A stretch of DNA of 64,000 nt, taken from contig JACKAX010000004.1 of NCBI GenBank assembly GCA_020634875.1, forward strand, positions 106,527 to 170,526, in the 5' to 3' direction. The notes beneath the pieces were generated by a model, which saw nothing but the letters and a program-made list of their open reading frames with translations, was not told the origin of the DNA and did no database searches. A program made the position numbers and the translations under genes. This document shows, one piece after another, positions 44,370 to 53,834 of this stretch. The stretch's first letter is position 1. Each line of letters starts with the position of its first letter. This stretch comes from Anaerolineales bacterium. GTDB taxonomy: Bacteria > Chloroflexota > Anaerolineae > Anaerolineales > JABWBV01.

Positions 44370-45203
44370 ATGAAACCCATGCAAACAAACATCGCTTCTT
44401 ACGAAATCCGGGTTACCGGGCATCTGTCCCCGCAATGGATGGACTGGTTTGAAGGCCTGACGATCACGCTGGAAGAAGATGGCAACACGCTTCTTTCTGG
44501 CCCTGTGGCGGATCAGGCTGCTCTGCATGGCCTTCTCAAAAAAGTGCGCGACCTGGGTATGACTCTTGTCTCTGTTGTTCAAGTCCAATCCAGTCATTCT
44601 GAAAAAGGAGAAAAAATGAATCTAAGCACTATCCCTGAAAGAAAGATCGAGCTGAATAACCCACAACCTTCTTTCCTGTCAATTCTGTATCGGACGATTA
44701 TTTCTCATACGGTCACTTATTTTATTACCGGCGTTGTCGCTTCTATTCTCCTCGGATACGCAACTCGCATGATCCGGCCAGATGTTGCCCCGATCATTCG
44801 AAAAATTACGGATCCGATCCTCATAGCCAGCCCTCTATTTCAGCCAATTAGGGCTGCATTATTGGCGATTGTGTTTTACCTGTTACGAGACGTTTTATTC
44901 AGCGATGGTACAGAACACCCTAATCGAAAAGGCTGGCTGATCATGTGGTGTATGCTGGTCGTGATCGGGATTCTTACGCCTTTTTCGGCGAGTTGGGGAG
45001 GAATTGAGGGCATGATTTTTTTCAATATACCCTTATGGGATCATCTAACAGGTTGGCCGGAGGTGTTTTCACAGACCTTGGTTTTGTCCGTCATTCTCAC
45101 GTACTGGGTAGATCACCCAAAGAGCAAACGTCTCCATATCATCTTGTTAGTAGGTTTTATTTTGACCATGTTATTGCCAAGCATTGCGTTATCGGCCGCC
45201 TGA
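44370..45203 (+). CDS. Fusion of a small conserved domain with a five-helix membrane protein
   Basis: The ATG at 44370 follows TATATT (44357-44362) by 7 nt. Residues about 8-75 (GHLSPQWMDWFEGLTITLEEDG, QAALHGLLKKVRDLG) match the stand-alone small protein at 52898-53170. Residues about 110-275 form five to six membrane helices. An internal ATG at 44616 carries a perfect AAGGAG ribosome site in frame, so the membrane part may also be made alone, as expected if two once-separate genes lost the stop codon between them. Functions unknown. Confidence 0.75.
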   Translation: MKPMQTNIASYEIRVTGHLSPQWMDWFEGLTITLEEDGNTLLSGPVADQAALHGLLKKVRDLGMTLVSVVQVQSSHSEKGEKMNLSTIPERKIELNNPQPSFLSILYRTIISHTVTYFITGVVASILLGYATRMIRPDVAPIIRKITDPILIASPLFQPIRAALLAIVFYLLRDVLFSDGTEHPNRKGWLIMWCMLVVIGILTPFSASWGGIEGMIFFNIPLWDHLTGWPEVFSQTLVLSVILTYWVDHPKSKRLHIILLVGFILTMLLPSIALSAA

Positions 45204-45300
45204 TGATGGGAGTCTGTGTGGGTTACCTCAAAATTTTGGCCCTTAAAACGCAATCTCATCCACAACAAATCATTCACATTAATTCAAAAAAGGAGAAAAA

Positions 45301-45711
45301 ATGAATCCAAGCACCCCCCCTTCAAAAAAGATTGACACGAAAGTCCTGCTCTCAACCCTGTGGATCGTGGTCATGATCAACATGCTGAAAGCGGATATCC
45401 TTTCCCTCTTTATCCCCGGCGCGGCAGATGAAGTAGCCCTGACAGCGGTCAGCGCAGGCGCATCTATCCCCCAATTGATGTTGGTTGGCGCGGTCATGGG
45501 GCAACTCGGCATTGCCATGATCGTTCTGTCCCGTGTTTTGAAATATGGAATCAATCGCTGGGTCAATATTGTTGCGAGCCTCGTCACTATCGCCTATATC
45601 TGGGGCGGTATGGCGTCGTATCCCCACTACATTTTCATTGCTGGTGTCGAGACGCTGTGCCTGTTGTTCATCATTGGGTTCGCGTGGGCCTGGCGCAACG
45701 TGGAAGCCTGA
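45301..45711 (+). CDS. DUF6326-type small membrane protein A
   Basis: The 136-aa protein has four predicted helices (about 16-38, 54-75, 82-104, 110-131) and the pattern STLWIVVMINMLKADILSLF. AAGGAG precedes the ATG. A paralog of the same length is at 53225-53635, in the same position after the small-domain gene of locus B. Function unknown. Confidence 0.8.
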   Translation: MNPSTPPSKKIDTKVLLSTLWIVVMINMLKADILSLFIPGAADEVALTAVSAGASIPQLMLVGAVMGQLGIAMIVLSRVLKYGINRWVNIVASLVTIAYIWGGMASYPHYIFIAGVETLCLLFIIGFAWAWRNVEA

Positions 45712-45731
45712 TCAAACATAAGGAGAATCTC

Positions 45732-46391
45732 ATGAAAACCCTACAAAAATCGGGCGGTATCGCCGCCCTGTACATGGCAATCGCCCATCTGATTGGCATC
45801 ATCATCTTTCTCGCCGTACTGGATTATCTCAATATCACGGACCCAGCCCAAAAATTAGCGCTGAATGTCGAAAAACAGACGGTCATCTTCTCAACTAATC
45901 TGCTCATGTACGTCTTCTTTGGTTTTGCCCTGATTGTTGTGTCGCTGGCGTTGTACGACCGGATGAAGTCTGGCGCGCCTGCGCTCATGCAGGTAGCCAC
46001 CACGATCGGGATGATCTGGGCTGGTTCGCTCATTGCCAGCGGTATGGCAGCGAATGCGGGACTAGATACGATTGTCGCGCTTTATGCCAAAGACCCAGCC
46101 CAGGCTGCCTTAACATTTCAGGCGATTGAGTCCATCACAAACGGACTAGGCAACGCCAATGGCGAGATCCTTGGTGGAACTTGGACGCTGTTAGTCAGCC
46201 TGGCGGCGTTGCGGGGAGGAGGGCTTCCCAAGGGGTTGAATATCCTTGGCCTGTTGGTCGGTGCGGTGGGCATTCTCACAGTCCTCCCTGCATTGACCGA
46301 TTTTACCGGCGTCTTTGGCCTGGGACAGATCGTCTGGTTCGTCGGGCTGGGGCTTGTGCTTCTGCGTACCCACCCGCGCACGACAGCGTAG
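45732..46391 (+). CDS. DUF4386-like membrane protein
   Basis: The start at 45732 (AAGGAG before it) gives 219 aa; the longer frame from 45657 overlaps the preceding gene and is rejected. Six hydrophobic segments are visible. The opening SGGIAALYMAIAHLIGI resembles the conserved first helix of DUF4386 proteins (x-A-R-x-A-G-x-x-Y-L). 20 nt after the DUF6326-type gene, within one operon. Confidence 0.75.
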   Translation: MKTLQKSGGIAALYMAIAHLIGIIIFLAVLDYLNITDPAQKLALNVEKQTVIFSTNLLMYVFFGFALIVVSLALYDRMKSGAPALMQVATTIGMIWAGSLIASGMAANAGLDTIVALYAKDPAQAALTFQAIESITNGLGNANGEILGGTWTLLVSLAALRGGGLPKGLNILGLLVGAVGILTVLPALTDFTGVFGLGQIVWFVGLGLVLLRTHPRTTA

Positions 46392-46410
46392 TCAGATTCT
46401 GGAGGCTCCA

Positions 46411-47109
46411 ATGAAAACATACCGAAAGACGGCGAAGGTTATTGGGTCTGCGTACTTGTTCTCGAATCTTACTTTCATCCTTGGAACCATCGTGATGGTG
46501 GAAGCGATTCTCAGAACTCCTGACTATCTCAGTTTGATCTCCGCAAACAGGGCACAGGTGGTTATGGGCGTACTTCTCAGTTTTGCTAATGGGCTGGCTT
46601 ATGTGGGGATCGCCGTGCTCCTGTTTCCGATTCTCAGGGTGCGTTTCGAAAGCCTGGCGCTGGCATACGTCGGTTTCAGATTGGTCGAATTCATCACCCA
46701 GATTATGGCAGATGTCAGTCCGCTCGTGCTGTTGACTCTTACTGGAGACACAAACCAGATAGGCGCAGTGCAGGGGCTGGGAGCATTACTGCTTGCCGAA
46801 CGTTTCTGGGCGTTTCAAATGCTCAATCTCATTTTCAGCCTGAGCGCTTTACTCTTGTATGCCATGTTTCTCCACACCCGGCTGATTCCCGAGTTCATCT
46901 CCATTTGGGGATTACTCGCGGCGGCACTGGTTCTGTCCAACACCATGATCGGCTGGTTCAACCCTGAATTGGGCGAGGCGCTCGGCATGATTACTGGACT
47001 GCCAATGCTTTTGAACGAAGTCTTCCTAGGCCTCTGGCTTATCGGTCGCGGCTTCAATCAATCCGCTACCGCTGTTGAACCTGTCAGGCAACTCGCTTTG
47101 GAGGTTTGA
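46411..47109 (+). CDS. DUF4386-family membrane protein
   Basis: The ATG at 46411 after GGAGG gives 232 aa. Six to seven helices. TAKVIGSAYLFSNLTFILGT, RVRFESLALAYVGFRLVEF and the WGLLAAALVLSN segment match DUF4386. Spacing of 19 nt from the preceding gene and 1 nt to the next shows one operon. Function of the family is unknown. Confidence 0.85.
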   Translation: MKTYRKTAKVIGSAYLFSNLTFILGTIVMVEAILRTPDYLSLISANRAQVVMGVLLSFANGLAYVGIAVLLFPILRVRFESLALAYVGFRLVEFITQIMADVSPLVLLTLTGDTNQIGAVQGLGALLLAERFWAFQMLNLIFSLSALLLYAMFLHTRLIPEFISIWGLLAAALVLSNTMIGWFNPELGEALGMITGLPMLLNEVFLGLWLIGRGFNQSATAVEPVRQLALEV

Positions 47110-47110
47110 G

Positions 47111-48061
47111 ATGAAAGCCAGCGCTTACACCCAATACGGCCCCCCGGAAGTTTTGCATCTGGTAGATGTTCCCCAACCAACACCGCGCGACCATGAAGTA
47201 TTGGTCAAAGTTCACGCCACCACCGTCACCATCGGCGACACGATCATGCGGAGCTTCAAACTGCCGAACCTTTCTAGCTGGCAAAAATTCATAGCGCGCC
47301 TGATCCTCGGCTGGAACAAGCCCAGACGTCATATCCTCGGCATGGAACTGGCCGGGAAGATCGAGGCCATCGGGCGGAAGGTGACCCACTTCAAACCCGG
47401 AGACTCAGTGTTTGCCTCTACCTACGATGTCAACTTCGGCGGTTATGCCGAATACAAATGCCTGCCCGAGAGGGGCGTGATCGCCCTCAAGCCGGTTAAC
47501 CTCTCTTATGAGGAAGCCGCGGCCATCCCCGGCGGGGGACAGACCGCCTGGCATTGCCTCAAAAAGGGAAAAATCCAACCCGGGCAGAAAATCCTGATCT
47601 ATGGTGCGTCCGGCGCGGTAGGTACCTTTGCCGTCCAACTTGCACGCCACTTCGAGGCAGATGTGACCGGGGTATGTAGCGGCGCGAATTTTGAATTGGT
47701 CAAATCGCTCGGGGCGCGTCAGGTCATTGATTACACCCGTCAAGATTTCACCCAAAGCGGCCCAACCTACGATGTGATCTTCGATGCCGTTGGAAAGCTT
47801 TCCCCCGCACAGAGCAAAAAGGCGCTCAAGCCGGGTGGCGTCTACATCAACGTCCATGCCGATTCAAATGGTGGCGAGAAAGTCGAATATATGCTGAAGC
47901 TCAAAGAACTGATCGAAGCCGGTGTCATCAAACCGATCATTGACCGGATCTACCCATTCGATCAGATTGGCGAGGCGCATCGCTATGTTGAGCAAGGCCA
48001 TAAAAAAGGCAACGTTGCCATCACGATGGGAATTCCCCATCAAAATAAGGAGAGAAAATGA
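47111..48061 (+). CDS. NAD(P)-dependent MDR alcohol dehydrogenase / quinone reductase A
   Basis: The ATG at 47111 gives 316 aa. GroES-like domain (MKASAYTQYGPPEVL, HILGMELAGKIEAIG, FKPGDSVFAST) and a Rossmann domain with YGASGAVGTFAVQLAR near 160-175. The usual catalytic zinc cysteines are absent, as in quinone-oxidoreductase-type members. The C-terminal region binds NADPH. Paralog at 57454-58437. The stop overlaps the next start by four bases (ATGA). Confidence 0.9.
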   Translation: MKASAYTQYGPPEVLHLVDVPQPTPRDHEVLVKVHATTVTIGDTIMRSFKLPNLSSWQKFIARLILGWNKPRRHILGMELAGKIEAIGRKVTHFKPGDSVFASTYDVNFGGYAEYKCLPERGVIALKPVNLSYEEAAAIPGGGQTAWHCLKKGKIQPGQKILIYGASGAVGTFAVQLARHFEADVTGVCSGANFELVKSLGARQVIDYTRQDFTQSGPTYDVIFDAVGKLSPAQSKKALKPGGVYINVHADSNGGEKVEYMLKLKELIEAGVIKPIIDRIYPFDQIGEAHRYVEQGHKKGNVAITMGIPHQNKERK

Positions 48062-48255
48062 ACATCAAAACACTGCTAATTGAATTTAAAGCCATATTCA
48101 CCGTAGTCTTTATCACCGCCGCGTTGGTGACCTTCCTCTGGAACCTCATCGGACATGGACAGAGCGTTGTGGATTGGGAAACCAGTTTCCGCTTTGCGAC
48201 GATTTTCGGGATTGTCCTGATCTGGGTAAAGACACGCGAAACTAAAGAAAAGTAA
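48058..48255 (+). CDS. Very small membrane protein
   Basis: A 65-aa protein translationally coupled to the MDR gene (ATGA overlap), with AGGAG just before its ATG inside the MDR gene. Two helices (about 12-30 and 44-57) and a charged tail (KTRETKEK). Function unknown. Confidence 0.7.
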   Translation: MNIKTLLIEFKAIFTVVFITAALVTFLWNLIGHGQSVVDWETSFRFATIFGIVLIWVKTRETKEK

Positions 48256-48281
48256 ATTTCCATTAAAAAAGGTAGGAAGAA

Positions 48282-48860
48282 ATGAAAAGGATCATTACAT
48301 TCACAATCATTTTGATAACATTGACATCCTGTGCGTCGCCTCAGACCCCAGCCGGGTTGCCCAACCCCGCCTCAGTCTACTGCGAGCAGAATGGCAACAC
48401 GCTCGAAATTGTCACCGCCGCCGATGGCAGTCAAAGCGGACGTTGTATTTTTCCAGATGGCAGTACCTGTAACGAGTGGGCTTATTATCGCGGCGAATGT
48501 GGTCCCGCCACACAAGTTAGCTCAACTCCATCTGAGACCCCCGAAAATGAGGCAGGCGGCATAGGTAGCGATGAACCCGGAAGTTCCATGCCCCCAGAAG
48601 CGACCGAAGCCGTGGTGGACTGGTGGGGCGTCATCAAAAGCACACCCCCTGGCGCACAATTCGACGACTACTTCGAGCGGCAAGACTTGGGGCAAATCCT
48701 GGCCTTTGGCCTCGATACTCTGGACCCAACGGTGAAGGCTCAACTTGAGGCTCTACGCGATACCGGCAAGATCGTCCATCTCTATGGTACGTTGGTGAGT
48801 AATGTCCCAGATTACAACGGCGCGCAAATCGTCGTGGCCTGGCTTGAAGTTGAACAATAA
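48282..48860 (+). CDS. DUF333-domain lipoprotein
   Basis: A 192-aa protein with a lipoprotein signal peptide (ITFTIILITLTSC, lipobox LTSC with Cys17). A DUF333 domain follows (NPASVYCEQNGNTLEI, GRCIFPDGSTCNEWAYYRGEC, four Cys). After a low-complexity Ser/Pro/Glu linker (about 77-105) an unassigned C-terminal domain (about 107-192) ends the protein. Expected on the outer face of the membrane. Operon with the preceding gene. Confidence 0.85.
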   Translation: MKRIITFTIILITLTSCASPQTPAGLPNPASVYCEQNGNTLEIVTAADGSQSGRCIFPDGSTCNEWAYYRGECGPATQVSSTPSETPENEAGGIGSDEPGSSMPPEATEAVVDWWGVIKSTPPGAQFDDYFERQDLGQILAFGLDTLDPTVKAQLEALRDTGKIVHLYGTLVSNVPDYNGAQIVVAWLEVEQ

Positions 48861-48879
48861 ACGCCTTTTCGAGGAAATC

Positions 48880-49551
48880 ATGGAAAACAAACTGCTTTTC
48901 ATTGGTGCTCTTGGAGCCTTTTTCCTGGCGACCGCCGCGACTCTGGTCTCGGACATGCACGGGCTTGGTGATTGGTTTATTGCTTCCCTGCAAACCAGAA
49001 ATATCTCATTGAATCCGGCCACGATTTACGCCACCCCTTATACGATTGCTGGTTCCTTCGGAGAACCCCTGTTGATCCTCTCGATTGCCATGTTGACCAC
49101 AGGCCTCTACGGAATTTGGCTGAAAGCGCATCATCCCATCGCACGGCTGGCCGTCATTGTGGGCATTCTCTATCTCTTGGAAAGAGGTTTCTGGAGCTAC
49201 GTCACTACCCATTTTGCCCACAGCCTTCAGATGCATCCAACCATTACGGATTACATGGTGCTCACTCAAGCTGGTTTTTTGAAAGGGATGGGTGCTCTGT
49301 TGGGGGGGCTGATTGGCGGTTTTGGTTTCTCAACGGCTTTGACCCTCCTTTTCTTCAGCCTTCGAAATCCCTATGGCATCACTGGTGGCTTGATCGTTCT
49401 TGTGGCGATGATGATCGGGATGCCCGCCAAAATATACTTTATGAATCACATTTCTGCCGCATTGCTGACTACTTTCATTATCAGTATGGTTATCAAGAAT
49501 TTCGGGGTTGTCCTCATGGGGGTGGGGTTATTACATGAAGCATGGAAATAA
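48880..49551 (+). CDS. Unknown polytopic membrane protein
   Basis: The ATG at 48880 after GAGGAAA gives 223 aa with about six membrane helices. The start ENKLLFIGALGAFFLATAATLVSD and the repeated Gly-rich helices (GMGALLGGLIGGFGF) are the visible features. 19 nt after the lipoprotein gene; last intact gene of locus A. Confidence 0.7.
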   Translation: MENKLLFIGALGAFFLATAATLVSDMHGLGDWFIASLQTRNISLNPATIYATPYTIAGSFGEPLLILSIAMLTTGLYGIWLKAHHPIARLAVIVGILYLLERGFWSYVTTHFAHSLQMHPTITDYMVLTQAGFLKGMGALLGGLIGGFGFSTALTLLFFSLRNPYGITGGLIVLVAMMIGMPAKIYFMNHISAALLTTFIISMVIKNFGVVLMGVGLLHEAWK

Positions 49552-49584
49552 TGTCAGACTTGACAGGAGCGGGGAGATGAAGAC

Positions 49585-49909
49585 ATGAATCCTAAAATCA
49601 TCGTCATTATCGTAGTCACGTATTGGTACGGACTTTTTGAAGGAAGCATGAATTTGAAACAACGCGGTAAGGGTAAGGCCACACGACAACGTGATCGGGG
49701 GGCTGTTGTATGGCGCGCTGAGCGTGATGCTCAGAGTCAACGCCATCCTCACATTGAAACAGTTCTTCGCTTGTGAGGTCGCAAAAGTAAAACACCGGAC
49801 CCTCATCTAAACCGGTTTATACATGATCATCCGACATCCGGGCTACCTCGGGCAGTTGATGATTTTCTTGGGCATTTCAATGGCACTGTTTATCCCCATG
49901 CTCTATTGA
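49585..49909 (+). pseudogene. Decayed isoprenylcysteine-carboxyl-methyltransferase-type (ICMT) gene
   Basis: The first frame reads MNPKIIVIIVVTYWYGLFEG plus NLKQRGKGKATRQRDRG, like the N-terminus of ICMT-family membrane methyltransferases. It then shifts frame to LKQFFACEVAKVKHRTLI, meets a TAA, and continues TGLYMIIRHPGYLGQLMIFL. The xRHPxYLG segment is the family's cofactor-binding signature. The central helices are missing, so a deletion, a frameshift and a stop have inactivated it. Confidence 0.7.
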
Positions 49910-49998
49910 GTGGTGCTGATTTGATGATAAGGGTCTCGTCACATCTGTTAGTGCCTTGTTCTTTCTCCCTTATTTTCTTGCCAGGGGGTTGCTGGTGA

Positions 49999-50026
49999 TT
50001 GAATTTTGCGAGATGTGCCGTATACT
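49999..50026 (+). promoter_or_regulatory. Promoter of MalT-like regulator B
   Basis: TTGAAT (49999-50004), a 16-bp spacer and TATACT (50021-50026) stand 6 nt before the ATG at 50033, implying a leaderless transcript. Confidence 0.6.
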
Positions 50027-50032
50027 TGTTGT

Positions 50033-52783
50033 ATGTCTATGCCAATCCTGGCCACAAAATTGTACATTCCCCCGCTTCGGCCTGGCATTGTCTCGCGTTC
50101 GCGGTTGACAGGGCGGCTTAACGAAGGAGTTTCACGAGGGGGTAAATTGATACTCATCTCTGCTTCCGCGGGCTTTGGCAAAACGACCCTGGTCAGTGAA
50201 TGGCTTGCCGATTGTGGAATGCCGGTCGCCTGGCTCTCGTTGGACGAAGGGGATAGTGATCCAGTACGTTTTCTCATTTATTTGATCGCGGCGTTACAAA
50301 CCCTCCAGATGGGTATTGGCGAGGGTCTATTGGGGACACTCCAATCCCATCAGCCGCCCGCCATTGAGGTGATTTTAACGGCCTTGCTGAATGAAATTGC
50401 CGTTTTCCCCAAAAACTTTCTTTTCATTCTGGACGATTATCATGCGTTGGATGCTCGAACTATCGATCAAATCCTGAACTTCCTTCTCGAACATCAACCT
50501 CCGCAGATGCATCTGGTCCTCGTAACCCGCGAGGATCCGTCCCTGCCGTTGGCGCGACTGCGTGTGCGCGGGCAACTGACCGAAATGCGTGCCGCCGATT
50601 TGCGCTTCACCCCCGTCGAGGCCGCCGAATTCCTCAACCGAATGATGGAACTCAATCTCTCTGATGCAGATATTGCCGCGCTGGAGACCCGCACTGAAGG
50701 CTGGATCGCTGGTCTGCAATTGGCGGCGCTGTCCATGCAGGGGCGTGATGATAGTGCCAGTTTTATTCAGGCTTTCACAGGCAGTCATCGTTTTGTGCTC
50801 GACTATCTGGTTGAAGAAGTGCTTCAACGCCAGCCTGAACATGTCCGCAACTTCCTGTTGCAAACTTCCATTCTCGACCGATTTTGTACGCCACTGTGTA
50901 ACGCGGTCACGGAGGGGCAAGATGGCAAAGAGACGCTGGATATTTTAGAGCGCAGCAACCTGTTCCTCATTCCACTGGATGACAAACGCCAGTGGTATCG
51001 CTATCATCGCCTGTTCGCCGATGTTCTGCAGACGCGTTTACTGGAGACACAGTCTGACATTGTAACCACCCTGTATTCGCGGGCGAGCGCTTGGTTTGAA
51101 CAGAACGGTTTGCGAGCGGATGCCATCCGTCATGCGCTGATGGCTAAAGAATTTATGCGCGCCGCGGACCTGATCGAGCTGGCTTATCCAACCATGAATC
51201 GCGAGCGACAGTTTTCCACTTTGCTGGGCTGGCTAAAGGGGCTACCTGACGAGGTGGTTCGCGTCCGTCCCTTGCTTTGTTTTGATTACGCATTCTCCTC
51301 AATGTCTTGTGGCGAAAACGAGAGCGTGGAATCCCGTTTGCAAGACGCCGAACGGTGGCTCAATGGGGAAGAGCGATCAGAAGCTCCACTTGATGGAACT
51401 CGTCCTGAGCTAAGTCGAAGGATGGTTGTCGTAGACCAGAATGAATTTCGCCGCCTGCCAGGTATGATTGCCCTGACCCGTGGCGGGCAGGCCCTAGGCC
51501 GGGGGGATATGGCTGAAACCGTGAAATATGCCCAACAAGCGCTTGATTTCGCACCCGACAAGGATTTTCTAATGCTCGGCGGCGCATCCGCCCAATTTGG
51601 ACTTGTTGCGTGGACGAACGGGGATCTCGACACTGCCCGACGGATGACCGCCAAAGGGTTGGAGAATTTGCAACTAGGCGGGTACATTTCTCCTGCTATC
51701 GGTTGTGCCATCACTTTGGCAGATATACAAATTACGCAAGGTCGTCTCAAAGAGGCAATGGACACCTATGAGCATGGTTTGTTGTCAGCAAGGAGGACAG
51801 GCACGCGAGTCATGCAAGGCGCAGCTGATATGTACGTAGGTATGAGTAATCTTCACTTTGAGCATAACGATCTGAAAACTGCTACGCAATGCCTGCTCAC
51901 TAGCCAGTCACTGGGAGAGCTTGCCGGGTTGCCGCAAAACTCATATCGTTGGCGAGCGGCGATGGCTCGCATACGACAAGCCCAGGGCGATTTGGACGGC
52001 GCGCTTCAACTGCTCGAAGAGGCTGAGCGCGTATACGATGGCAACTTCTCCCCGAATGTGCGCCCGGTCGCGACGCGAAAGGTACGGGTGTGGCTGGCGC
52101 AGGGACGGTTGGGTGAAGCGCTGAACTGGGCACGCGAGCATGGGTTATCCGTCGAAAACGAACTAAGCTACCTGCACGAATTCGATCACATCACCCTGGC
52201 CAGAGTGCTCCTCGCCTGTCATCAACATAATCGTGAGGATGTTTCCCTTGCCGGGATAATGAAGTTGCTTGAGCGCTTGCTGAAGGATGCCGAAGAAGGC
52301 GGGAGAATGGGAAGCGCGATCGAAATTCTGATATTGCAGGCGCGTGCCTGTCACACGCAAGACGATCCATCCGATGCTCTTCTGCCTTTACAACGTGCGC
52401 TTACGCTGGCCGAGCCGGAGGGGTACGTTCGCATGTTCCTTGACGAAGGCAAGAGCATGATGCAATTACTCCGTGAGGCCTCCGCCCGTAAGATTACGCC
52501 AGATTGCACAGACAAACTGCTGTCAGCGTTCGAAGCGGAGCAGGGGGAAAACAAAGTCAAACCGGAGCAACCCCGCCTCACGCCCCTGATCGAACCGTTG
52601 AGCCAACGCGAATTGGAAGTGCTGCAACTCATCGCCCAGGGTCTCCCGAATCAAGAAATCGGAAAGCGGCTCTTCCTCGCGCTAGATACCGTCAAGGGGC
52701 ACAATCGTAGGATATTTGACAAATTGCAAGTACAGCGTCGCACCGAAGCGATCGCCCGTGCCCGTGAGTTGGGCTTGATCTAA
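50033..52783 (+). CDS. MalT-like LuxR-family ATP-dependent regulator B
   Basis: The ATG at 50033 gives 916 aa. Same architecture as regulator A: SMPILATKLYIPPLRPG, Walker A SASAGFGKTT near 44, Walker B ILDDYHAL, TPR-like middle and LuxR helix-turn-helix at the end (from about 856, LSQRELEVLQLIAQG). The first 300 residues are nearly identical in pattern to regulator A (PPQMHLVLVTREDP, RAADLRFTPVEAAEFLNRMM), so the two arose by duplication. Expected to control locus B. Confidence 0.92.
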   Translation: MSMPILATKLYIPPLRPGIVSRSRLTGRLNEGVSRGGKLILISASAGFGKTTLVSEWLADCGMPVAWLSLDEGDSDPVRFLIYLIAALQTLQMGIGEGLLGTLQSHQPPAIEVILTALLNEIAVFPKNFLFILDDYHALDARTIDQILNFLLEHQPPQMHLVLVTREDPSLPLARLRVRGQLTEMRAADLRFTPVEAAEFLNRMMELNLSDADIAALETRTEGWIAGLQLAALSMQGRDDSASFIQAFTGSHRFVLDYLVEEVLQRQPEHVRNFLLQTSILDRFCTPLCNAVTEGQDGKETLDILERSNLFLIPLDDKRQWYRYHRLFADVLQTRLLETQSDIVTTLYSRASAWFEQNGLRADAIRHALMAKEFMRAADLIELAYPTMNRERQFSTLLGWLKGLPDEVVRVRPLLCFDYAFSSMSCGENESVESRLQDAERWLNGEERSEAPLDGTRPELSRRMVVVDQNEFRRLPGMIALTRGGQALGRGDMAETVKYAQQALDFAPDKDFLMLGGASAQFGLVAWTNGDLDTARRMTAKGLENLQLGGYISPAIGCAITLADIQITQGRLKEAMDTYEHGLLSARRTGTRVMQGAADMYVGMSNLHFEHNDLKTATQCLLTSQSLGELAGLPQNSYRWRAAMARIRQAQGDLDGALQLLEEAERVYDGNFSPNVRPVATRKVRVWLAQGRLGEALNWAREHGLSVENELSYLHEFDHITLARVLLACHQHNREDVSLAGIMKLLERLLKDAEEGGRMGSAIEILILQARACHTQDDPSDALLPLQRALTLAEPEGYVRMFLDEGKSMMQLLREASARKITPDCTDKLLSAFEAEQGENKVKPEQPRLTPLIEPLSQRELEVLQLIAQGLPNQEIGKRLFLALDTVKGHNRRIFDKLQVQRRTEAIARARELGLI

Positions 52784-52897
52784 ACATCCCACACTTTTCA
52801 ACAATTTAAAACAACACTTCCAATCACACCAAAGTGTCTAACGGTGGCGTTTTGGCGCGGGTATATTGATTGCGTATCGAACGAATGGCGCAAACCG

Positions 52898-53170
52898 ATG
52901 TCAAACAAACTCACTTCCCAACCTGTTTCATCTCAACCCATGATCTACCAGATCAGGATCAGGGGACATCTGGATCGTCAATGGATTCATTGGTTCGAGG
53001 GCCTGACCATCACGCTGGAAGAAGATGGCACTACGCTTCTAACCGGCCCGGTGGTTGACCAGGCCGCGTTGCATGGCTTGCTCAAAAAAGTGCGCGACTT
53101 GGGCATGCCATTGGTCTCGGTCGGTCTTGTCGAACCCGGCCAGGCGAATCAGTCAAATGTCAAATCCTAA
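52898..53170 (+). CDS. Small conserved protein next to LuxR regulator
   Basis: The start at 52898 gives 90 aa. Core: YQIRIRGHLDRQWIHWFEGL, TITLEEDGTTLLTGPV, DQAALHGLLKKVRDLGMPLV. The same domain is fused to a membrane protein in locus A. The fixed place after the regulator suggests a partner or effector role. Alternative in-frame starts lie upstream, and TATATT occurs about 30 nt before the chosen ATG. Confidence 0.75.
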   Translation: MSNKLTSQPVSSQPMIYQIRIRGHLDRQWIHWFEGLTITLEEDGTTLLTGPVVDQAALHGLLKKVRDLGMPLVSVGLVEPGQANQSNVKS

Positions 53171-53224
53171 ATAGGCGTGAGGGTCTTGTTTACGCCAAAA
53201 TCAATCACGACAAGGAGATAAAAA

Positions 53225-53635
53225 ATGAATACGATCAAATCAACCACCGGAATAGATCCAAAAGTAAAACTTTCTTTGTTATGGATATTTGTAGTACTGC
53301 TAATGGTTTATGCGGATATTGTGTCTTTACTGGATCCCACTTCTCCGATCCGCAAAGTAATGGCGGGAGCTCCATTGCCCGCGGGTGGTTTGCTGGCTGG
53401 CGCAATATTAATGATAATTTCAATTTCCCCGGTTATGTTGTCCTGGGTTTTGAGCTACAAAGTAAATCGCTGGTTAAGCATCATCATTGGTGCATACATG
53501 ATTGTATATATCGTTATAGGCGGGCACGGTTTGTATTATGTGTTGTTTGAAACAGTGGAAGTTGCGTGCATATTACTTACCATCTGGTTTACCTGGAAGT
53601 GGAAACCAGCTATTGAATCTTCTACTGGCAACTGA
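53225..53635 (+). CDS. DUF6326-type small membrane protein B
   Basis: A 136-aa, four-helix paralog of 45301-45711 (LSLLWIFVVLLMVYADIVSLL). The leader ACAAGGAGATAAAAA before the ATG recurs upstream of the DUF4386-type genes at 53835 and 55811. Confidence 0.8.
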   Translation: MNTIKSTTGIDPKVKLSLLWIFVVLLMVYADIVSLLDPTSPIRKVMAGAPLPAGGLLAGAILMIISISPVMLSWVLSYKVNRWLSIIIGAYMIVYIVIGGHGLYYVLFETVEVACILLTIWFTWKWKPAIESSTGN

Positions 53636-53834
53636 TATTTTTTCAGTTTGCAATGGTTTCTCAGGAAGAATAAAAGATGAAGGCGCTCCGGGATGCGTGA
53701 AACAACGACGAACCAGCTTTTGAGCGCGGCATAGATTTCCTATAGGGTTTTAGGGAGGGCTGAAGGTCATCTCTAAAACCCTCCCCGCTCAGCGAAGGAA
53801 ACTCATCAAAATTAATCACAACAAGGAGATAAAA

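Noticed and set aside
45657..45731. Longer N-terminus for the DUF4386-like protein at 45732
   Set aside because: It overlaps the preceding gene, and a strong AAGGAG site precedes the ATG at 45732.
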